A stretch of 64,000 nucleotides of DNA from Colwellia polaris (GTDB lineage Bacteria > Pseudomonadota > Gammaproteobacteria > Enterobacterales > Alteromonadaceae): the NCBI RefSeq assembly GCF_002104515.1, contig NZ_NBOE01000003.1, positions 186,001-250,000 of the forward strand. The letters are read 5' to 3'. The first letter of the stretch is position 1. Each line of letters begins with the position of its first letter. The notes beneath the pieces were generated by a model. That model did not search any database. It worked only from the letters and a program-made list of their open reading frames with translations, and was not told the DNA's origin. Below are positions 1 to 9,615 of this stretch, piece by piece. Position numbers and translations under genes: made by a program.

Positions 1-453
1 GTTACCAGTGGTACCGCATTGCAAAGACTTGTTGGCGACGGTGAAATACAATTAGGCTTTACCTTTTCTGCCGCACAAATTCCGGCCTCGGTTAATCGCT
101 ATAATTTACCAAAGCAAACACGTAGCTTTGTTATGCAAGATGGTAGCTTAAGCAATATTCACTTTGTTGCTTTACCTTATAATGCCGCCAATAGTAACTC
201 AGCAAAAGTTGTTGCTAATTTTATGCTAAGTGTTGAAGCACAAGCAAAAAAACAACAAGCCCACGTTTGGGGTGACAGCACGGTTATCGATATATCTCAA
301 TTAGCGCTAGAGCAACAAAAGCTATTCAACTCAAATAAACCACACCCAAGTGCGTTACCCGTTAGTAGTAAAATAAAAGCGTTAAGCGAACCTCACCCTA
401 GCTGGTCTAAACTCATTAGTGTTGAGTGGCTAAAACGTTATGGGGCGCAATAA
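1..453 (+). CDS. ynjB: ABC transporter periplasmic binding protein, YnjB-like (3' part only)
   Basis: Open frame enters from the left edge (GTT ACC AGT ...), so the N-terminus and signal peptide are outside the window; about 150 residues are visible. The stop is 3 bp before the permease gene that matches YnjC, which in turn overlaps an YnjD-like ATPase, and this gene order (binding protein, fused permease, ATPase) is that of E. coli ynjBCD. The visible C-terminal part (VGDGEIQLGFTFSAAQIPASV...) fits the end of a thiamine/iron/spermidine-type periplasmic binding protein. The substrate of YnjBCD is not established, so none is assigned. The call rests mainly on gene context. Confidence 0.72.
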   Translation, partial: VTSGTALQRLVGDGEIQLGFTFSAAQIPASVNRYNLPKQTRSFVMQDGSLSNIHFVALPYNAANSNSAKVVANFMLSVEAQAKKQQAHVWGDSTVIDISQLALEQQKLFNSNKPHPSALPVSSKIKALSEPHPSWSKLISVEWLKRYGAQ

Positions 454-456
454 TTT

Positions 457-2232
457 ATGAGCCATTCTTTTATCGCTCAACCTCAGGAACCACATAAAAC
501 TAAAGCCAGTGTTCGGTTTTTTAGTGCGCTGGTTAAATTTAGCCCTAAACTACTTATGGCTATATTAATTTTACCAGTGCTTGGCGGTTTACTTGGCGTG
601 ATTTTACCGGCCTTTGGTTGGTTGCCAGCATTAGATAAAACTCAATTTAATTTGCAAGGTTTTGAACAGCTAATACAAACACCAGGCATAATAAAAATGA
701 TAGCGTTGAGTTTTTTTAGCAGTATTATTAGTGGTTTGCTAGCCTTCATTATTACCTTGTTACTATTAGCGACCTATTTTGATAGCCCTTGGTTGGCGCG
801 TATTCAAAAGCTATTAGGACCTATTCTCGTTATACCTCATGCAGCAGCCGCTATCGCCATTGCATTTTTAATCGCGCCATCAGGTATGATCGCCAGACTC
901 CTGTCGCCATGGCTAACTGGCTGGCAAAGTCCCGTTGATTGGTTATTGCCTCACGACCCGTTCGGTATCAGCATTATTATGGGGTTAACGTTAAAAGAAT
1001 TACCGTTTTTATTACTGATGACGTTAAGTGCTATTGCACAGCCCGCGCTCAATAGTAAATTACGTGCACAATATCGACTTGCGCTTAGTTTAGGTTATTA
1101 CCCAATGACCGCTTTTTTCAAAGCAGTATTACCAAATATATATCCGTTAATGCGTTTACCTATATTAGCCATTCTAGCTTACGCCAGTGCAAGTGTAGAA
1201 ATGCCATTAATACTCGGACCAAACACACCACCAACTTTAGCCGTGGCGATTATAAATTGGTTTCATGACGTTGATTTAAGCCTGCGAATAAAAGCCTCAG
1301 CGGGCGCACTAATACAACTATTAATTACCGTTTCAGTACTCATTACCTGGTGGTTATTAGAAAAAATTGCACTAGCCATAACCTGTAAAACCCTTAGCAA
1401 TGGTAAACGAAATTACGGCGATGCTTTTATTGCTAAAGGCATGCAGATTTTTACTGTTTTTTTGATAAGCACTATCGCGCTAGCTCTACTCGGCATGATA
1501 TTTTGGTCGTTTGCAGGCTACTGGCAGTTTCCGCAAGCTATGCCTGAGCAATGGGTCTTACTGCATTGGCAATCTGCTTTACAACAAGTACAAACACCTA
1601 TTATAAACTCTCTTAGCATTGCTTTAGTATCAACAAGTGTTGCTGTTATTTTAACTTTGCTAACCTTAGAATATGAAAAACAAAACGGGTCTCAGCTTTC
1701 CAATTGCAGCAGCTTAATTATTTATTTACCGATGATGATACCTAGCATTGCTTTTTTGTTTGGCTTAGTTTGGTTACAAGAAACCTTGCACGCTAACGCG
1801 ACCTTTATTAATGTTTCCTTAGCGCATTTATTATTTGTTTTACCTTATGTATTTTTATCGTTAGCGGTGAGTTATCGCCGACTCGATCCCCGTTATGCCC
1901 AAGTAGCGGCAAGTTTAGGGGCATCACCATTAAAAATATTTATCCAGGTAAGTTTACCCCAACTACTTATTCCTATTTTAATGGCAAGTGCTTTAGGGCT
2001 AGCCGTTAGTTTTAGCCAATATTTACCTACTTTACTTGTTGGCGGTGGCCGATTAAATACCGTAACCACTGAAGCCGTCAGCTTAGCTAATGGCGCTAGT
2101 CGCCGCACAAGTGCAGTTTATGCACTGATACAAATGCTACTACCTGCTATCGCTTTTTCAATGATATGGCTAGTGTCAACATGGCAAAATAAACAAAGAG
2201 CACAAAAGATGAAAACCGAGGTCAGCTTATGA
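457..2232 (+). CDS. ynjC: ABC transporter permease with two fused permease halves, YnjC-like
   Basis: A 591-residue inner-membrane protein with about a dozen hydrophobic segments. Two copies of the cytoplasmic EAA-type loop that contacts the ATPase are visible: LALSLGYYPMTAFFKAVLP at about residues 208-226 and VAASLGASPLKIFIQVSLP at about 480-500. Two permease halves are therefore fused in one chain, as in E. coli YnjC, although this protein is somewhat longer. It starts 3 bp after the binding-protein gene and its last codons overlap the ATPase start (ATGA), so the three are translated as one operon. The imported substrate is unknown. Confidence 0.85.
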   Translation: MSHSFIAQPQEPHKTKASVRFFSALVKFSPKLLMAILILPVLGGLLGVILPAFGWLPALDKTQFNLQGFEQLIQTPGIIKMIALSFFSSIISGLLAFIITLLLLATYFDSPWLARIQKLLGPILVIPHAAAAIAIAFLIAPSGMIARLLSPWLTGWQSPVDWLLPHDPFGISIIMGLTLKELPFLLLMTLSAIAQPALNSKLRAQYRLALSLGYYPMTAFFKAVLPNIYPLMRLPILAILAYASASVEMPLILGPNTPPTLAVAIINWFHDVDLSLRIKASAGALIQLLITVSVLITWWLLEKIALAITCKTLSNGKRNYGDAFIAKGMQIFTVFLISTIALALLGMIFWSFAGYWQFPQAMPEQWVLLHWQSALQQVQTPIINSLSIALVSTSVAVILTLLTLEYEKQNGSQLSNCSSLIIYLPMMIPSIAFLFGLVWLQETLHANATFINVSLAHLLFVLPYVFLSLAVSYRRLDPRYAQVAASLGASPLKIFIQVSLPQLLIPILMASALGLAVSFSQYLPTLLVGGGRLNTVTTEAVSLANGASRRTSAVYALIQMLLPAIAFSMIWLVSTWQNKQRAQKMKTEVSL

Positions 2233-2891
2233 GCCCCACTAATGAGCACAACAGTTTACACATTGAAAATTTAACCATATCGCGAGATAAAACGCCGCTA
2301 TTATCACTTAATGAAACAATCAGAGGTGGTGAGGTGTTAACGATTATGGGACCTTCAGGTAGTGGTAAGTCGACCTTGTTAAACTGGCTAACAGGCCAGT
2401 TACCTAAAGGGTTTAATGCCGATGGAAAAGTATATTTAAATGGCATTAATATTTCTCACACGCCAAGCTACCAACGCCATATCGGTTTATTGTATCAAGA
2501 TGCCTTGTTGTTTCCGCATTTATCTGTTGCTGAGAACATCGCTTTTGCGATGCCAAAAGGCGATAAAAAAGCTCGGGCAACTAAAATTAGTTTCGCCCTT
2601 GCTGAGGTTGGCTTAGCCGGTTTAGATCATCGTCACCCCGACAGTTTGTCAGGCGGGCAACAAGCGCGTGTTGCACTCTTAAGGGTGTTATTAAGCCAGC
2701 CAAAGGCTATATTATTAGATGAAGCATTTAGCAAGTTAGATAGCCAATTACGCCAAGAAACTCGTGAACTCGTATTTGAGCAAATTAAGCAGCACAAGTT
2801 ACCCGCAATAATGGTAACCCATGATGAGTCAGATGCGATTGCCGCTAATGGTAAAGTGATTAATTTGAAGATAAATCAACAAATTAATTAG
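2229..2891 (+). CDS. ynjD: ABC transporter ATP-binding protein, YnjD-like
   Basis: A 220-residue ABC ATPase, the usual length for YnjD. Visible motifs: Walker A GPSGSGKST (41-49), Q-loop Gln90, signature LSGGQ (140-144), Walker B AILLDE (160-165) and the switch His198 in MVTHDE. It should power uptake through the fused permease encoded just upstream, whose stop overlaps this start by four bases, a sign of translational coupling. No regulatory C-terminal extension is present. Confidence 0.9.
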   Translation: MSPTNEHNSLHIENLTISRDKTPLLSLNETIRGGEVLTIMGPSGSGKSTLLNWLTGQLPKGFNADGKVYLNGINISHTPSYQRHIGLLYQDALLFPHLSVAENIAFAMPKGDKKARATKISFALAEVGLAGLDHRHPDSLSGGQQARVALLRVLLSQPKAILLDEAFSKLDSQLRQETRELVFEQIKQHKLPAIMVTHDESDAIAANGKVINLKINQQIN

Positions 2892-2935
2892 TAACATCAA
2901 CATGCTAAGAACATAAATAATTTAAGAAGAAGCTC

Positions 2936-3625
2936 ATGTTAGATAAATATATTACTCCAGTGATAAAGCCCTTATTGCACCCAGTAGTTATGCTGTTAGA
3001 TAAAAAAAATGTAACAGCTGATCAGCTCACCGTTATTGGCTTTGTTATAGGTTTATTAGCCGTGCCGCTATTAGCTTTCAACTTATGGGATTTTGCTTTA
3101 GCTGCTATTATTTTAAATCGGATATTTGACGGCTTAGACGGCGCACTCGCAAGGTATCAAAACAGCAGTTCAAGTGCGGGTGGCTTTTTAGATATTTGTC
3201 TCGATTTCTTGTTTTATGCAGCCATACCTTTAGGGTTTGCATTGGCAAATCCTGAGCATAATGCGATAGCAGCTGCTGTATTATTAGCCGTATTTATTGG
3301 TACAGGCTCAAGCTTTTTAGCTTTTGCTATTCCAGCCGAAAAGTTCAACTTAGATAAGCCCCAATTTTCCTACAAAAGTTTTTACTATTTAAATGGCTTA
3401 ACCGAAGGCACCGAAACCATTGCTGTTTTTATAGCATTTTGTTTATGGCCGCAGTATTTTGCTGAACTCGCCTATGCCTTTGCTTTTTTAGCGGGTATCA
3501 CAATTTTTACACGCGTGTACGGTGGTTATCATACGTTAAAAGAGCAACACATAAATCAACAGACTTCTGTGGTAAAAAATACTGATAAAAACATTGATAA
3601 AAAGAATATCGAAACGGATAAATAA
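2936..3625 (+). CDS. ynjF: CDP-alcohol phosphatidyltransferase family membrane protein (YnjF-like)
   Basis: A 229-residue membrane protein with the complete family motif D-x2-D-G-x2-A-R-x8-G-x3-D-x3-D, seen as DGLDGALAR followed by GGFLDICLD. The family transfers a phosphoalcohol from a CDP-alcohol to an acceptor alcohol in phospholipid-type synthesis; the aspartates bind divalent metal. In E. coli ynjF also lies close to ynjBCD, which supports the label. AAGAAG before the ATG serves as ribosome binding site. The next gene starts immediately after the stop. The exact acceptor is unknown. Confidence 0.85.
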   Translation: MLDKYITPVIKPLLHPVVMLLDKKNVTADQLTVIGFVIGLLAVPLLAFNLWDFALAAIILNRIFDGLDGALARYQNSSSSAGGFLDICLDFLFYAAIPLGFALANPEHNAIAAAVLLAVFIGTGSSFLAFAIPAEKFNLDKPQFSYKSFYYLNGLTEGTETIAVFIAFCLWPQYFAELAYAFAFLAGITIFTRVYGGYHTLKEQHINQQTSVVKNTDKNIDKKNIETDK

Positions 3626-4414
3626 ATGACCGACGCAAGTTTACGATTAAGTATATTTTTTACTATATTACTCGCGATGCTAGTGTTAGAAAGCTGCTTT
3701 CCGGCACGAAAAAGCAAACTAACGAAACGCGTTCGCTGGTTAGGTAACTTTTCACTTTTAATTATATCTTCAGTCATCGCTAGGTTATTAGTGCCTATTG
3801 GTGTTGCGGGTATTGCCTTGTTTGCTGCTTCACAAAACATCGGAATATTCAATAACGTTAACTTACCCAGCTGGCTAGTTATAACACTAAGTATAGTGTT
3901 ACTAGATTTAATGATTTATTGGCAGCATAGAGTTTTTCATCTCGTCCCTATATTATGGCGCTTTCATAGGGTGCACCATGCCGACAGCCATATCGATGCC
4001 AGTACTGGCTTGCGTTTCCATCCAGTTGAAATTGTGTTGAGCATATTACTGAAAGGTTTAGCCGTTTTAATACTGGGCGTGCCAGCCATTGCAGTGATTA
4101 TTTTTGAAGTTGCGCTAAATGGCTTCGCACTGTTTAATCACGCAAACATTAGGTTACCTCGATGGTTAGAATACCCTTTACGCGCCATACTGATAACGCA
4201 AGTTTTGCATCGTATTCATCATAGCCAAATCGTTGAAGAAACTAACAGTAATTATGGTTTTAGTGTTAGTTGGTGGGATAGGTTATTTGGCAGCTATAAG
4301 TCACAAGCGCAAAAAACAGATGACGATTTAGATATTGGTCTAAAAAGCTACCCTGCCAATAAAAAATCCGCGGGGTTGTTATCTTTATTGAAAATGCCTT
4401 TTAGAAGAGATTAA
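3626..4414 (+). CDS. Fatty acid hydroxylase / sterol desaturase superfamily protein
   Basis: A 262-residue integral membrane protein with the di-iron histidine clusters of the superfamily: HRVFH (101-105), HRVHH (114-118) and HRIHH (195-199). Such enzymes hydroxylate or desaturate lipid substrates at the membrane using oxygen and a di-iron centre. It begins directly after the stop of the CDP-alcohol phosphatidyltransferase gene (TAA ATG), so the two are probably co-translated and may act on the same lipid. A hairpin at 4468-4502 lies downstream. The substrate cannot be read from sequence. Confidence 0.85.
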   Translation: MTDASLRLSIFFTILLAMLVLESCFPARKSKLTKRVRWLGNFSLLIISSVIARLLVPIGVAGIALFAASQNIGIFNNVNLPSWLVITLSIVLLDLMIYWQHRVFHLVPILWRFHRVHHADSHIDASTGLRFHPVEIVLSILLKGLAVLILGVPAIAVIIFEVALNGFALFNHANIRLPRWLEYPLRAILITQVLHRIHHSQIVEETNSNYGFSVSWWDRLFGSYKSQAQKTDDDLDIGLKSYPANKKSAGLLSLLKMPFRRD

Positions 4415-4467
4415 TCAATAAATTTATGGCAGACTTCTACATAGTTTTCGACGTTAAATTTTAAATA

Positions 4468-4502
4468 AAAATGTTGCCGACTTTAGAATCGACAACATTT
4501 TC
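4468..4502. terminator. Hairpin between convergent genes, likely bidirectional terminator
   Basis: Inverted repeat AAAATGTTG ... CAACATTTT with T-rich sequence on both sides, lying between the ends of the hydroxylase gene (+) and the lipase gene (-). Confidence 0.55.
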
Positions 4503-4544
4503 AAAAGCGAAGCTTAAAATCAACGTTAAGCTTAATAATTGTCG

Positions 4545-5252
4545 CTATTTAATTAAATCATATTGCTTATTAGCAGTATAAGTTTGTAAGCCAAAGTGAC
4601 CTAAGTTATAAGTATAGGTCGCATCTTCATTGTCAATTTGGCTCGAATGAACACCACCCACACGACATGTACCGCTGCCACACACTATTTGATCACTCCA
4701 ACTTTTTATTGAATACACACGACTTGCAATTGTTTGTCCCTCAAGCCAATCTAAAAATGGGCTAGACACAGACAAACCGCTAGCACCACAAGTTGGTGTC
4801 CATACATTCCAAGGGTATGCACCACAGGTCCATAAACCTCGATAAGCGCCCGCAACACCAACAAACGCATCTATTTTATTGCTTTTACCTAGTTTTAATA
4901 CTTGTTGTGCCGCTAATGTAACGCCCATTGAATGACCAATAATATCGATTTTCCCTGTGCAAGAACTGGAAATTGCACTATTAATCGCATTTTTAACCGG
5001 TGTTTCTTCAGAGCCACTATGATTGTTATAGCTGGCAGACGAGCCGCCCCACGATGGTCTAAAAATTTGATTGTCGTTGTAGTTTTTCGCTTTCAATAAA
5101 TCGTATGTATTATCCCAATCAGATGGTGTGCCGGTATTACCATGCACTAAAACAACGCTGTCTACGCAAGCAGCATAAACACTTTGTGATATAAAGATTA
5201 AGATCAGAGAACACAGTATTTTAATTTTCGGTATAAAATATATAACTTTCAT
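4545..5252 (-). CDS. Secreted class 2 lipase / alpha-beta hydrolase
   Basis: A 235-residue protein with an N-terminal signal peptide (hydrophobic stretch at about 10-24, predicted cut after SVYA near residue 27). It has the lipase signature GHSMG with nucleophile Ser108, an oxyanion-hole HGNTG (37-41), a candidate acid Asp187 in SWSDQIV and His219 in LGHFG. Size and spacing match the small secreted lipases of the Bacillus LipA type (class 2 lipase family). Six or more cysteines suggest disulphides, consistent with export. It probably hydrolyses ester substrates outside the cytoplasm. It is a single-gene unit. Confidence 0.85.
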   Translation of the reverse strand: MKVIYFIPKIKILCSLILIFISQSVYAACVDSVVLVHGNTGTPSDWDNTYDLLKAKNYNDNQIFRPSWGGSSASYNNHSGSEETPVKNAINSAISSSCTGKIDIIGHSMGVTLAAQQVLKLGKSNKIDAFVGVAGAYRGLWTCGAYPWNVWTPTCGASGLSVSSPFLDWLEGQTIASRVYSIKSWSDQIVCGSGTCRVGGVHSSQIDNEDATYTYNLGHFGLQTYTANKQYDLIK

Positions 5253-5831
5253 TGGTTGCTCGCTTATTAATTATAGTTATTACGAATATTCATTAAATGA
5301 ACAAGGTTAACTTTAATAAACAATGCGTTTAAAAGAAGTGCTACCTTAGTACTATCTAACCTAAACTCTGGATAAGCATTGATGGTGTCTATTCTTGATG
5401 TTCACTTTGCTATAGCATTTACTTTACCAACTAAGCTTTTGATTCACTTTAGTATCCAGCAGTCATTATCCAGAGTTAGGGTTATCTAGACGATTACTTA
5501 AAAAGAAATAATATCTACCAATTGATTTTGCTTACTTGAGAACTTTGGAAGTATAAAACTTAACCTCTTATTAAACGATAGAACAACTGGTTAAACCACT
5601 ATGACTTGCCTTATTATTACGCTATAATTGCCAGAATAAACACTCGTTATGTGTCAGTTTTTTTTACATAAGCACCAAAGCAAAACGAACACATAACGGT
5701 AAAACATTGAATTATATAAAATTACATTTACTGGCCTGATATTTGCTTATGTATCAATATGTAATTTTATCTCTATGTTAGATTGAATAAAAAATCTAAA
5801 TAGTCGTCTTAGAAAGGTAAATGGAGTTAAT
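5253..5831. other. Long intergenic region with a MITE-like inverted repeat
   Basis: About 580 bp between divergent genes. It holds a roughly 126-bp unit bounded by 18-bp imperfect inverted repeats (5358-5375 and 5466-5483, listed separately) and the leader of the PEP-CTERM gene, with GGAG just before its ATG. No convincing gene is seen. Confidence 0.6.
5358..5483. repeat. MITE-like element with 18-bp terminal inverted repeats
   Basis: Left arm AACCTAAACTCTGGATAA at 5358-5375; right arm TTATCCAGAGTTAGGGTT at 5466-5483 is its reverse complement with two mismatches. The 90 bp between carry no gene. Nearly the same arm occurs again as a compact palindrome at 61840-61885, which suggests a dispersed family rather than chance. 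No clear target-site duplication is visible. Confidence 0.55.
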
Positions 5832-6671
5832 ATGTTAAACAACATAAAAAAAATGAGTTTAATCGCTACGTTATTAGTATCGTCGTCAGCTATGGCTAGT
5901 GTAACAACTACATCAGGCCATTTTGGTGGTGTTTCTGATACTGGTAGCAACTTCAATCAATTTGAAGTTACTTTCGGTGGCGTTGATGTTAACGTTTCTG
6001 GTTGGTCAGATACTGCTGGTAACACTGCATCAAACTCAGAAGACTTCGACCCAACGATCGAGCGTGCAGTAGACTTTGATAAAAATGGTTATGGCTGGTC
6101 GATGGAAAATACTGATGAGATGAACTCACGTAATTGTGGTTATTCTCATTCTGCAGACAATTTTGGTTCTAATTGTAACTATCAAGATTACGACTTTTTT
6201 TTGTTAGAGTTTTCAGAAGCGGTAACGTTAAATAGTGCTACATACAGTTGGGTAAGTGCTGGCTCATCAGGAACCCAAGTTAGTGTTGCTGCATTAGACT
6301 CAAATGCACTTAATGGTAGTACATGGCAAGATGTAAAAGATAATCAGACAATCGCTTCAAACTGGTCTCAAATGCGTTATTCTGGCACTGGTGGTCAAGC
6401 TTACTATACTAACTTCGGCCAAACAGGTAGTGGTAATGCTTCAAACTTAGCGAATACAAGCTCGAACTTCTGGTTAATTGGTGCATTAAATGCAGCCGTA
6501 TTTGGTGGTAACACAAACTGGGAAGGTAATGACGGCATGAAGTTGGCTGGTATTACTTTTACTACTGGCTCACAAGCACCAGCAACAAGCGTACCTGAGC
6601 CTAGCTCAATTGCATTGTTTGGTTTAGCCATTGCAGGTTTATTTGCTTCTAGCCGTAAAAAGCTAAAGTAA
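5832..6671 (+). CDS. PEP-CTERM sorted extracellular protein (XDP1-like)
   Basis: A 279-residue exported protein. Residues 1-22 form a signal peptide ending in SAMA. The C-terminus has the tripartite PEP-CTERM signal: VPEPSS at about 254-259, a hydrophobic helix (IALFGLAIAGLFA) and a basic tail (SSRKKLK), which is recognised by an exosortase that cuts and anchors the protein at the surface. The body is rich in Gly, Ser, Asn and aromatics and resembles the exosortase-dependent surface protein family XDP1. The exosortase itself is not in the window, but the next gene encodes the PEP-CTERM system protein PrsT, which supports a working system in this organism. Confidence 0.85.
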   Translation: MLNNIKKMSLIATLLVSSSAMASVTTTSGHFGGVSDTGSNFNQFEVTFGGVDVNVSGWSDTAGNTASNSEDFDPTIERAVDFDKNGYGWSMENTDEMNSRNCGYSHSADNFGSNCNYQDYDFFLLEFSEAVTLNSATYSWVSAGSSGTQVSVAALDSNALNGSTWQDVKDNQTIASNWSQMRYSGTGGQAYYTNFGQTGSGNASNLANTSSNFWLIGALNAAVFGGNTNWEGNDGMKLAGITFTTGSQAPATSVPEPSSIALFGLAIAGLFASSRKKLK

Positions 6672-6691
6672 TAGAAATGTAAACGTGATAA

Positions 6692-6715
6692 AAGATGGCT
6701 AAGCCATCTTTTTTT
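6692..6715 (+). terminator. Rho-independent terminator after the PEP-CTERM gene
   Basis: Stem AAGATGGC / GCCATCTT with a TAA loop at 6692-6710 followed by a run of T. Confidence 0.85.
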
Positions 6716-6849
6716 ATGCCTGAAACTTTATAACATCTCCGCTTATCAGCTTAAATTAACTAATTTTACTTTTAGATTAGAGTAGATTAAGCAATAATCA
6801 TTTCTGCTAAATTTATTTCATTTTATTCATCATTAACATTTGGATTGCT

Positions 6850-9615
6850 ATGCGTTTATTTTTACTCAGTATTTTTATTATTTTCTCGATTGAAGCCAAT
6901 GCTAATAACTACGAAAAAGCTCTAACAGCTTTTAACAATAATAAAATTGAAGAAGCTTATATTCACCTGAAAAATGTTATGCAAGACGAACCTGAAAACC
7001 TTTCAGCTAAGGTCTTAATGGGTAAAGTATTAATGCATAAACAGTACTTTGGTGACGGTATAGCAGTACTCGATGAAGCATTAATTGAAGGCGCAGATGT
7101 TAACTTATTTTTAAATGAGTTAGGTAACGCCTTATTGATCGCTCGTGAATTTCAGCAAGTAATTGATTTAGGAAAAGGTAAGTCGCTAAATAGTGAAAAT
7201 AAGCTTACCTGGTATTTATTAACCGCGAATGCTTATAGTGAGTTAGGCGATATAGAAGAAACGCGACGATACTTTAAACTGGCGCTAGATTTAGCGCCCA
7301 CAAATGATCGAGCCCTTGGCGCCTTCGCCGCATTTGAATTAAACCAAAGAAATTACATTTCAGCCGAAAGTTTAATTGAAAAGGCCATCGTTTTATACCC
7401 TCAGCAAAGTAGAATGTGGCACCTTAAAGGCCAGCTTTATATAGACAAAAAAGACAACAATAATGCCTTAAAAGCGTTCGAAACCGCTTACAACATAGAC
7501 AACAATGACCCCATAGTACAACGAGCACTTGCTAATGCTTATACTAATGCTGGTCAATTTGATGAAGCATTAGTATTGGTTGATAAAATATTACTTAATA
7601 CTCCTGATGACCCTATGGCTAAATTACTTCAAAGTGAGCTTTTAGCTAATACCGCTAAGTTTGAAGAAGCTAAAGCTGTACTCGCAGATATTAGTCAAAA
7701 GTTATCTTTGTATACTGACCAACAAAAAAACACTAACGCTTCCCTAACCTATGTAGCAGGTGCTGCAGCATATTTACAAAACGATTTTGAAGTTGCTCAA
7801 AAAGAATTACTCGCTTATTTAAGAGATGTTCCTCAAGATTTTGCGGCAATTAAAATGTTGGTCGATATTTATTCACGCCAAAACCAACAAGATAAAGCCC
7901 TTGATTTGCTGGAAACTAAAGAAGCGCTAATCATTGAAAATTTACCGCTAGCCGCAAGATTAATCGACTTATATTTAAACAACCAAAAAATTTATAAAGC
8001 AGAGCGATTAATAACCAATTTAGAAACAGAATTTAAAAGCAGCCCTACTTTAATCTTGGCAAAAGTAAATTACTTAACCAAAATAGAACAATTTGATAAT
8101 GCCATTACCCTGCTTAATCAACACCAGCCAAAAGAGTTTAACCCTACATTTTTGTTAACAAAAGGCCTGGTTTATCGTGCAAGTAATAAAATAGTTGAAG
8201 CGAATGAAGTCGCCGATATTTTAATGAAAGCACAACCACTTAACTCCGACTTTTTAACCTTTAAGGGTGTGTTGCTTTTACAACAGCAACAATGGAGCTC
8301 AGCGATTACAGCCTTTGAACAAGTTTTGTCGAATAAACCTGATGATTTCAACAGCCTTTTCAATATTGCCAATGCTAAAGCGGCATTGGGCCAAATTGAC
8401 GAAGCTAAAAGCATCACGACTAAATTATTAACAGCACAAGTTGAATATGCCCCATTGATTATTCTAGACGCCAAGCTTGATAGAGATCTAAACAACATAA
8501 CTCAAGCAGTTGAAAAACTAACCAAATTAACTAGCGCTAGCAAAACAAACATAAAAGCCTCTGAAGCCTTAGTCGATATTTACATGCAACAAAGTGAGTT
8601 TGAGTTAGCGTTAAATGAATTAGACAAGCTGAATAAAGTTGTATTTTTAAACCCTGCCTATATAAAACAAAAAATTGAAATTTACTTAGCACTAAATGAC
8701 CTTAAGCAGGCAACCAAGCAAATTGAGATACTAGAAGGGTTAGTCGATAGCCCAAGAGAGCTTTACGAACTTAGCCAGTTATATACGCGTACCAATAAAC
8801 CTTTAAAAGCAAAAGAAACATTGCAACGAGCACAGGTATTAGCCCCAAGCAGTTTATTAATTCAATTACAATTAATTAAGCTAGATATACAGTTAAACTT
8901 ATTTGAAGAAGCCAATGCTGCGTTAACAGCAATTGAGAAAACAGATAGCAAAAACCCTAATGTGTTATTAGTTAGAGGGGATTTATTGCTACAACAGAAG
9001 CAACTTGCATTAGCGAGCAATAAGTATGCACAAGCACTTGTATTAGATAACAACTTTACCCGAGCATTAGCTAAACTTTATCAAATGACAACTTTAGGAT
9101 TTGGTCAAGCAGCATTTGAAAACATCAGCACTGACATTTTAGCAAAGAATAAAAACTTTCATTTTATGCGTAACCTTTTAGCAGATCATTATTTAAATAC
9201 TGGTAATTCGACCAAAGCTAAAAGCCATTATGAAATACTAAAAGAAGTTAGTGACTTGCCAAGTAAAGCATTAGTTTTAAATAATTTAGCAAATATTTTA
9301 TTAAAAGAAGATCTCGATTTAGCTGAAAAATATGCCTTTGAAGCATTATCCTTAGATGATTCATCTGCTGCAATTCTTGATACTTACGGATGGATCCAAG
9401 CATTACAGGGTAAATTTGAAGAGGCATTAACCACTCTTAGAAGTGCCTACACGATGAACTCTAATGACCCTGCGATTAATTACCACATAGGTTATACGCT
9501 GCTGAAACTTGATAGAACTACTGAAGCACGACGTGAATTACAACGCGCGCTTGCTAGTGAAATGAACTTTTACGAGCGAGATGAAGCTCAAGCATTAATT
9601 GACGGCATTAAATAA
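6850..9615 (+). CDS. prsT: PEP-CTERM system TPR-repeat protein PrsT
   Basis: A 921-residue exported protein composed almost entirely of tetratricopeptide repeats (many helix pairs with the spacing A..Y..G....A...F..A). The signal peptide occupies residues 1-18 (ending EANA). Both the N-terminus (YEKAL..F......EA...LKN..QDEP) and the C-terminus (LDTYGWI...G...EAL..LR.A......PAI.YH.GY.LL) follow the PrsT family found with exosortase/exopolysaccharide systems. Family members are usually lipoproteins, but no lipobox cysteine is visible here, so this copy may be periplasmic. Its partner role in surface sorting is inferred from the family; the preceding PEP-CTERM gene fits. Confidence 0.85.
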   Translation: MRLFLLSIFIIFSIEANANNYEKALTAFNNNKIEEAYIHLKNVMQDEPENLSAKVLMGKVLMHKQYFGDGIAVLDEALIEGADVNLFLNELGNALLIAREFQQVIDLGKGKSLNSENKLTWYLLTANAYSELGDIEETRRYFKLALDLAPTNDRALGAFAAFELNQRNYISAESLIEKAIVLYPQQSRMWHLKGQLYIDKKDNNNALKAFETAYNIDNNDPIVQRALANAYTNAGQFDEALVLVDKILLNTPDDPMAKLLQSELLANTAKFEEAKAVLADISQKLSLYTDQQKNTNASLTYVAGAAAYLQNDFEVAQKELLAYLRDVPQDFAAIKMLVDIYSRQNQQDKALDLLETKEALIIENLPLAARLIDLYLNNQKIYKAERLITNLETEFKSSPTLILAKVNYLTKIEQFDNAITLLNQHQPKEFNPTFLLTKGLVYRASNKIVEANEVADILMKAQPLNSDFLTFKGVLLLQQQQWSSAITAFEQVLSNKPDDFNSLFNIANAKAALGQIDEAKSITTKLLTAQVEYAPLIILDAKLDRDLNNITQAVEKLTKLTSASKTNIKASEALVDIYMQQSEFELALNELDKLNKVVFLNPAYIKQKIEIYLALNDLKQATKQIEILEGLVDSPRELYELSQLYTRTNKPLKAKETLQRAQVLAPSSLLIQLQLIKLDIQLNLFEEANAALTAIEKTDSKNPNVLLVRGDLLLQQKQLALASNKYAQALVLDNNFTRALAKLYQMTTLGFGQAAFENISTDILAKNKNFHFMRNLLADHYLNTGNSTKAKSHYEILKEVSDLPSKALVLNNLANILLKEDLDLAEKYAFEALSLDDSSAAILDTYGWIQALQGKFEEALTTLRSAYTMNSNDPAINYHIGYTLLKLDRTTEARRELQRALASEMNFYERDEAQALIDGIK

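Noticed and set aside
1-453. A short complete gene starting at an internal TTG
   Set aside because: The frame is open to position 1 and context shows the 3' end of a binding-protein gene.
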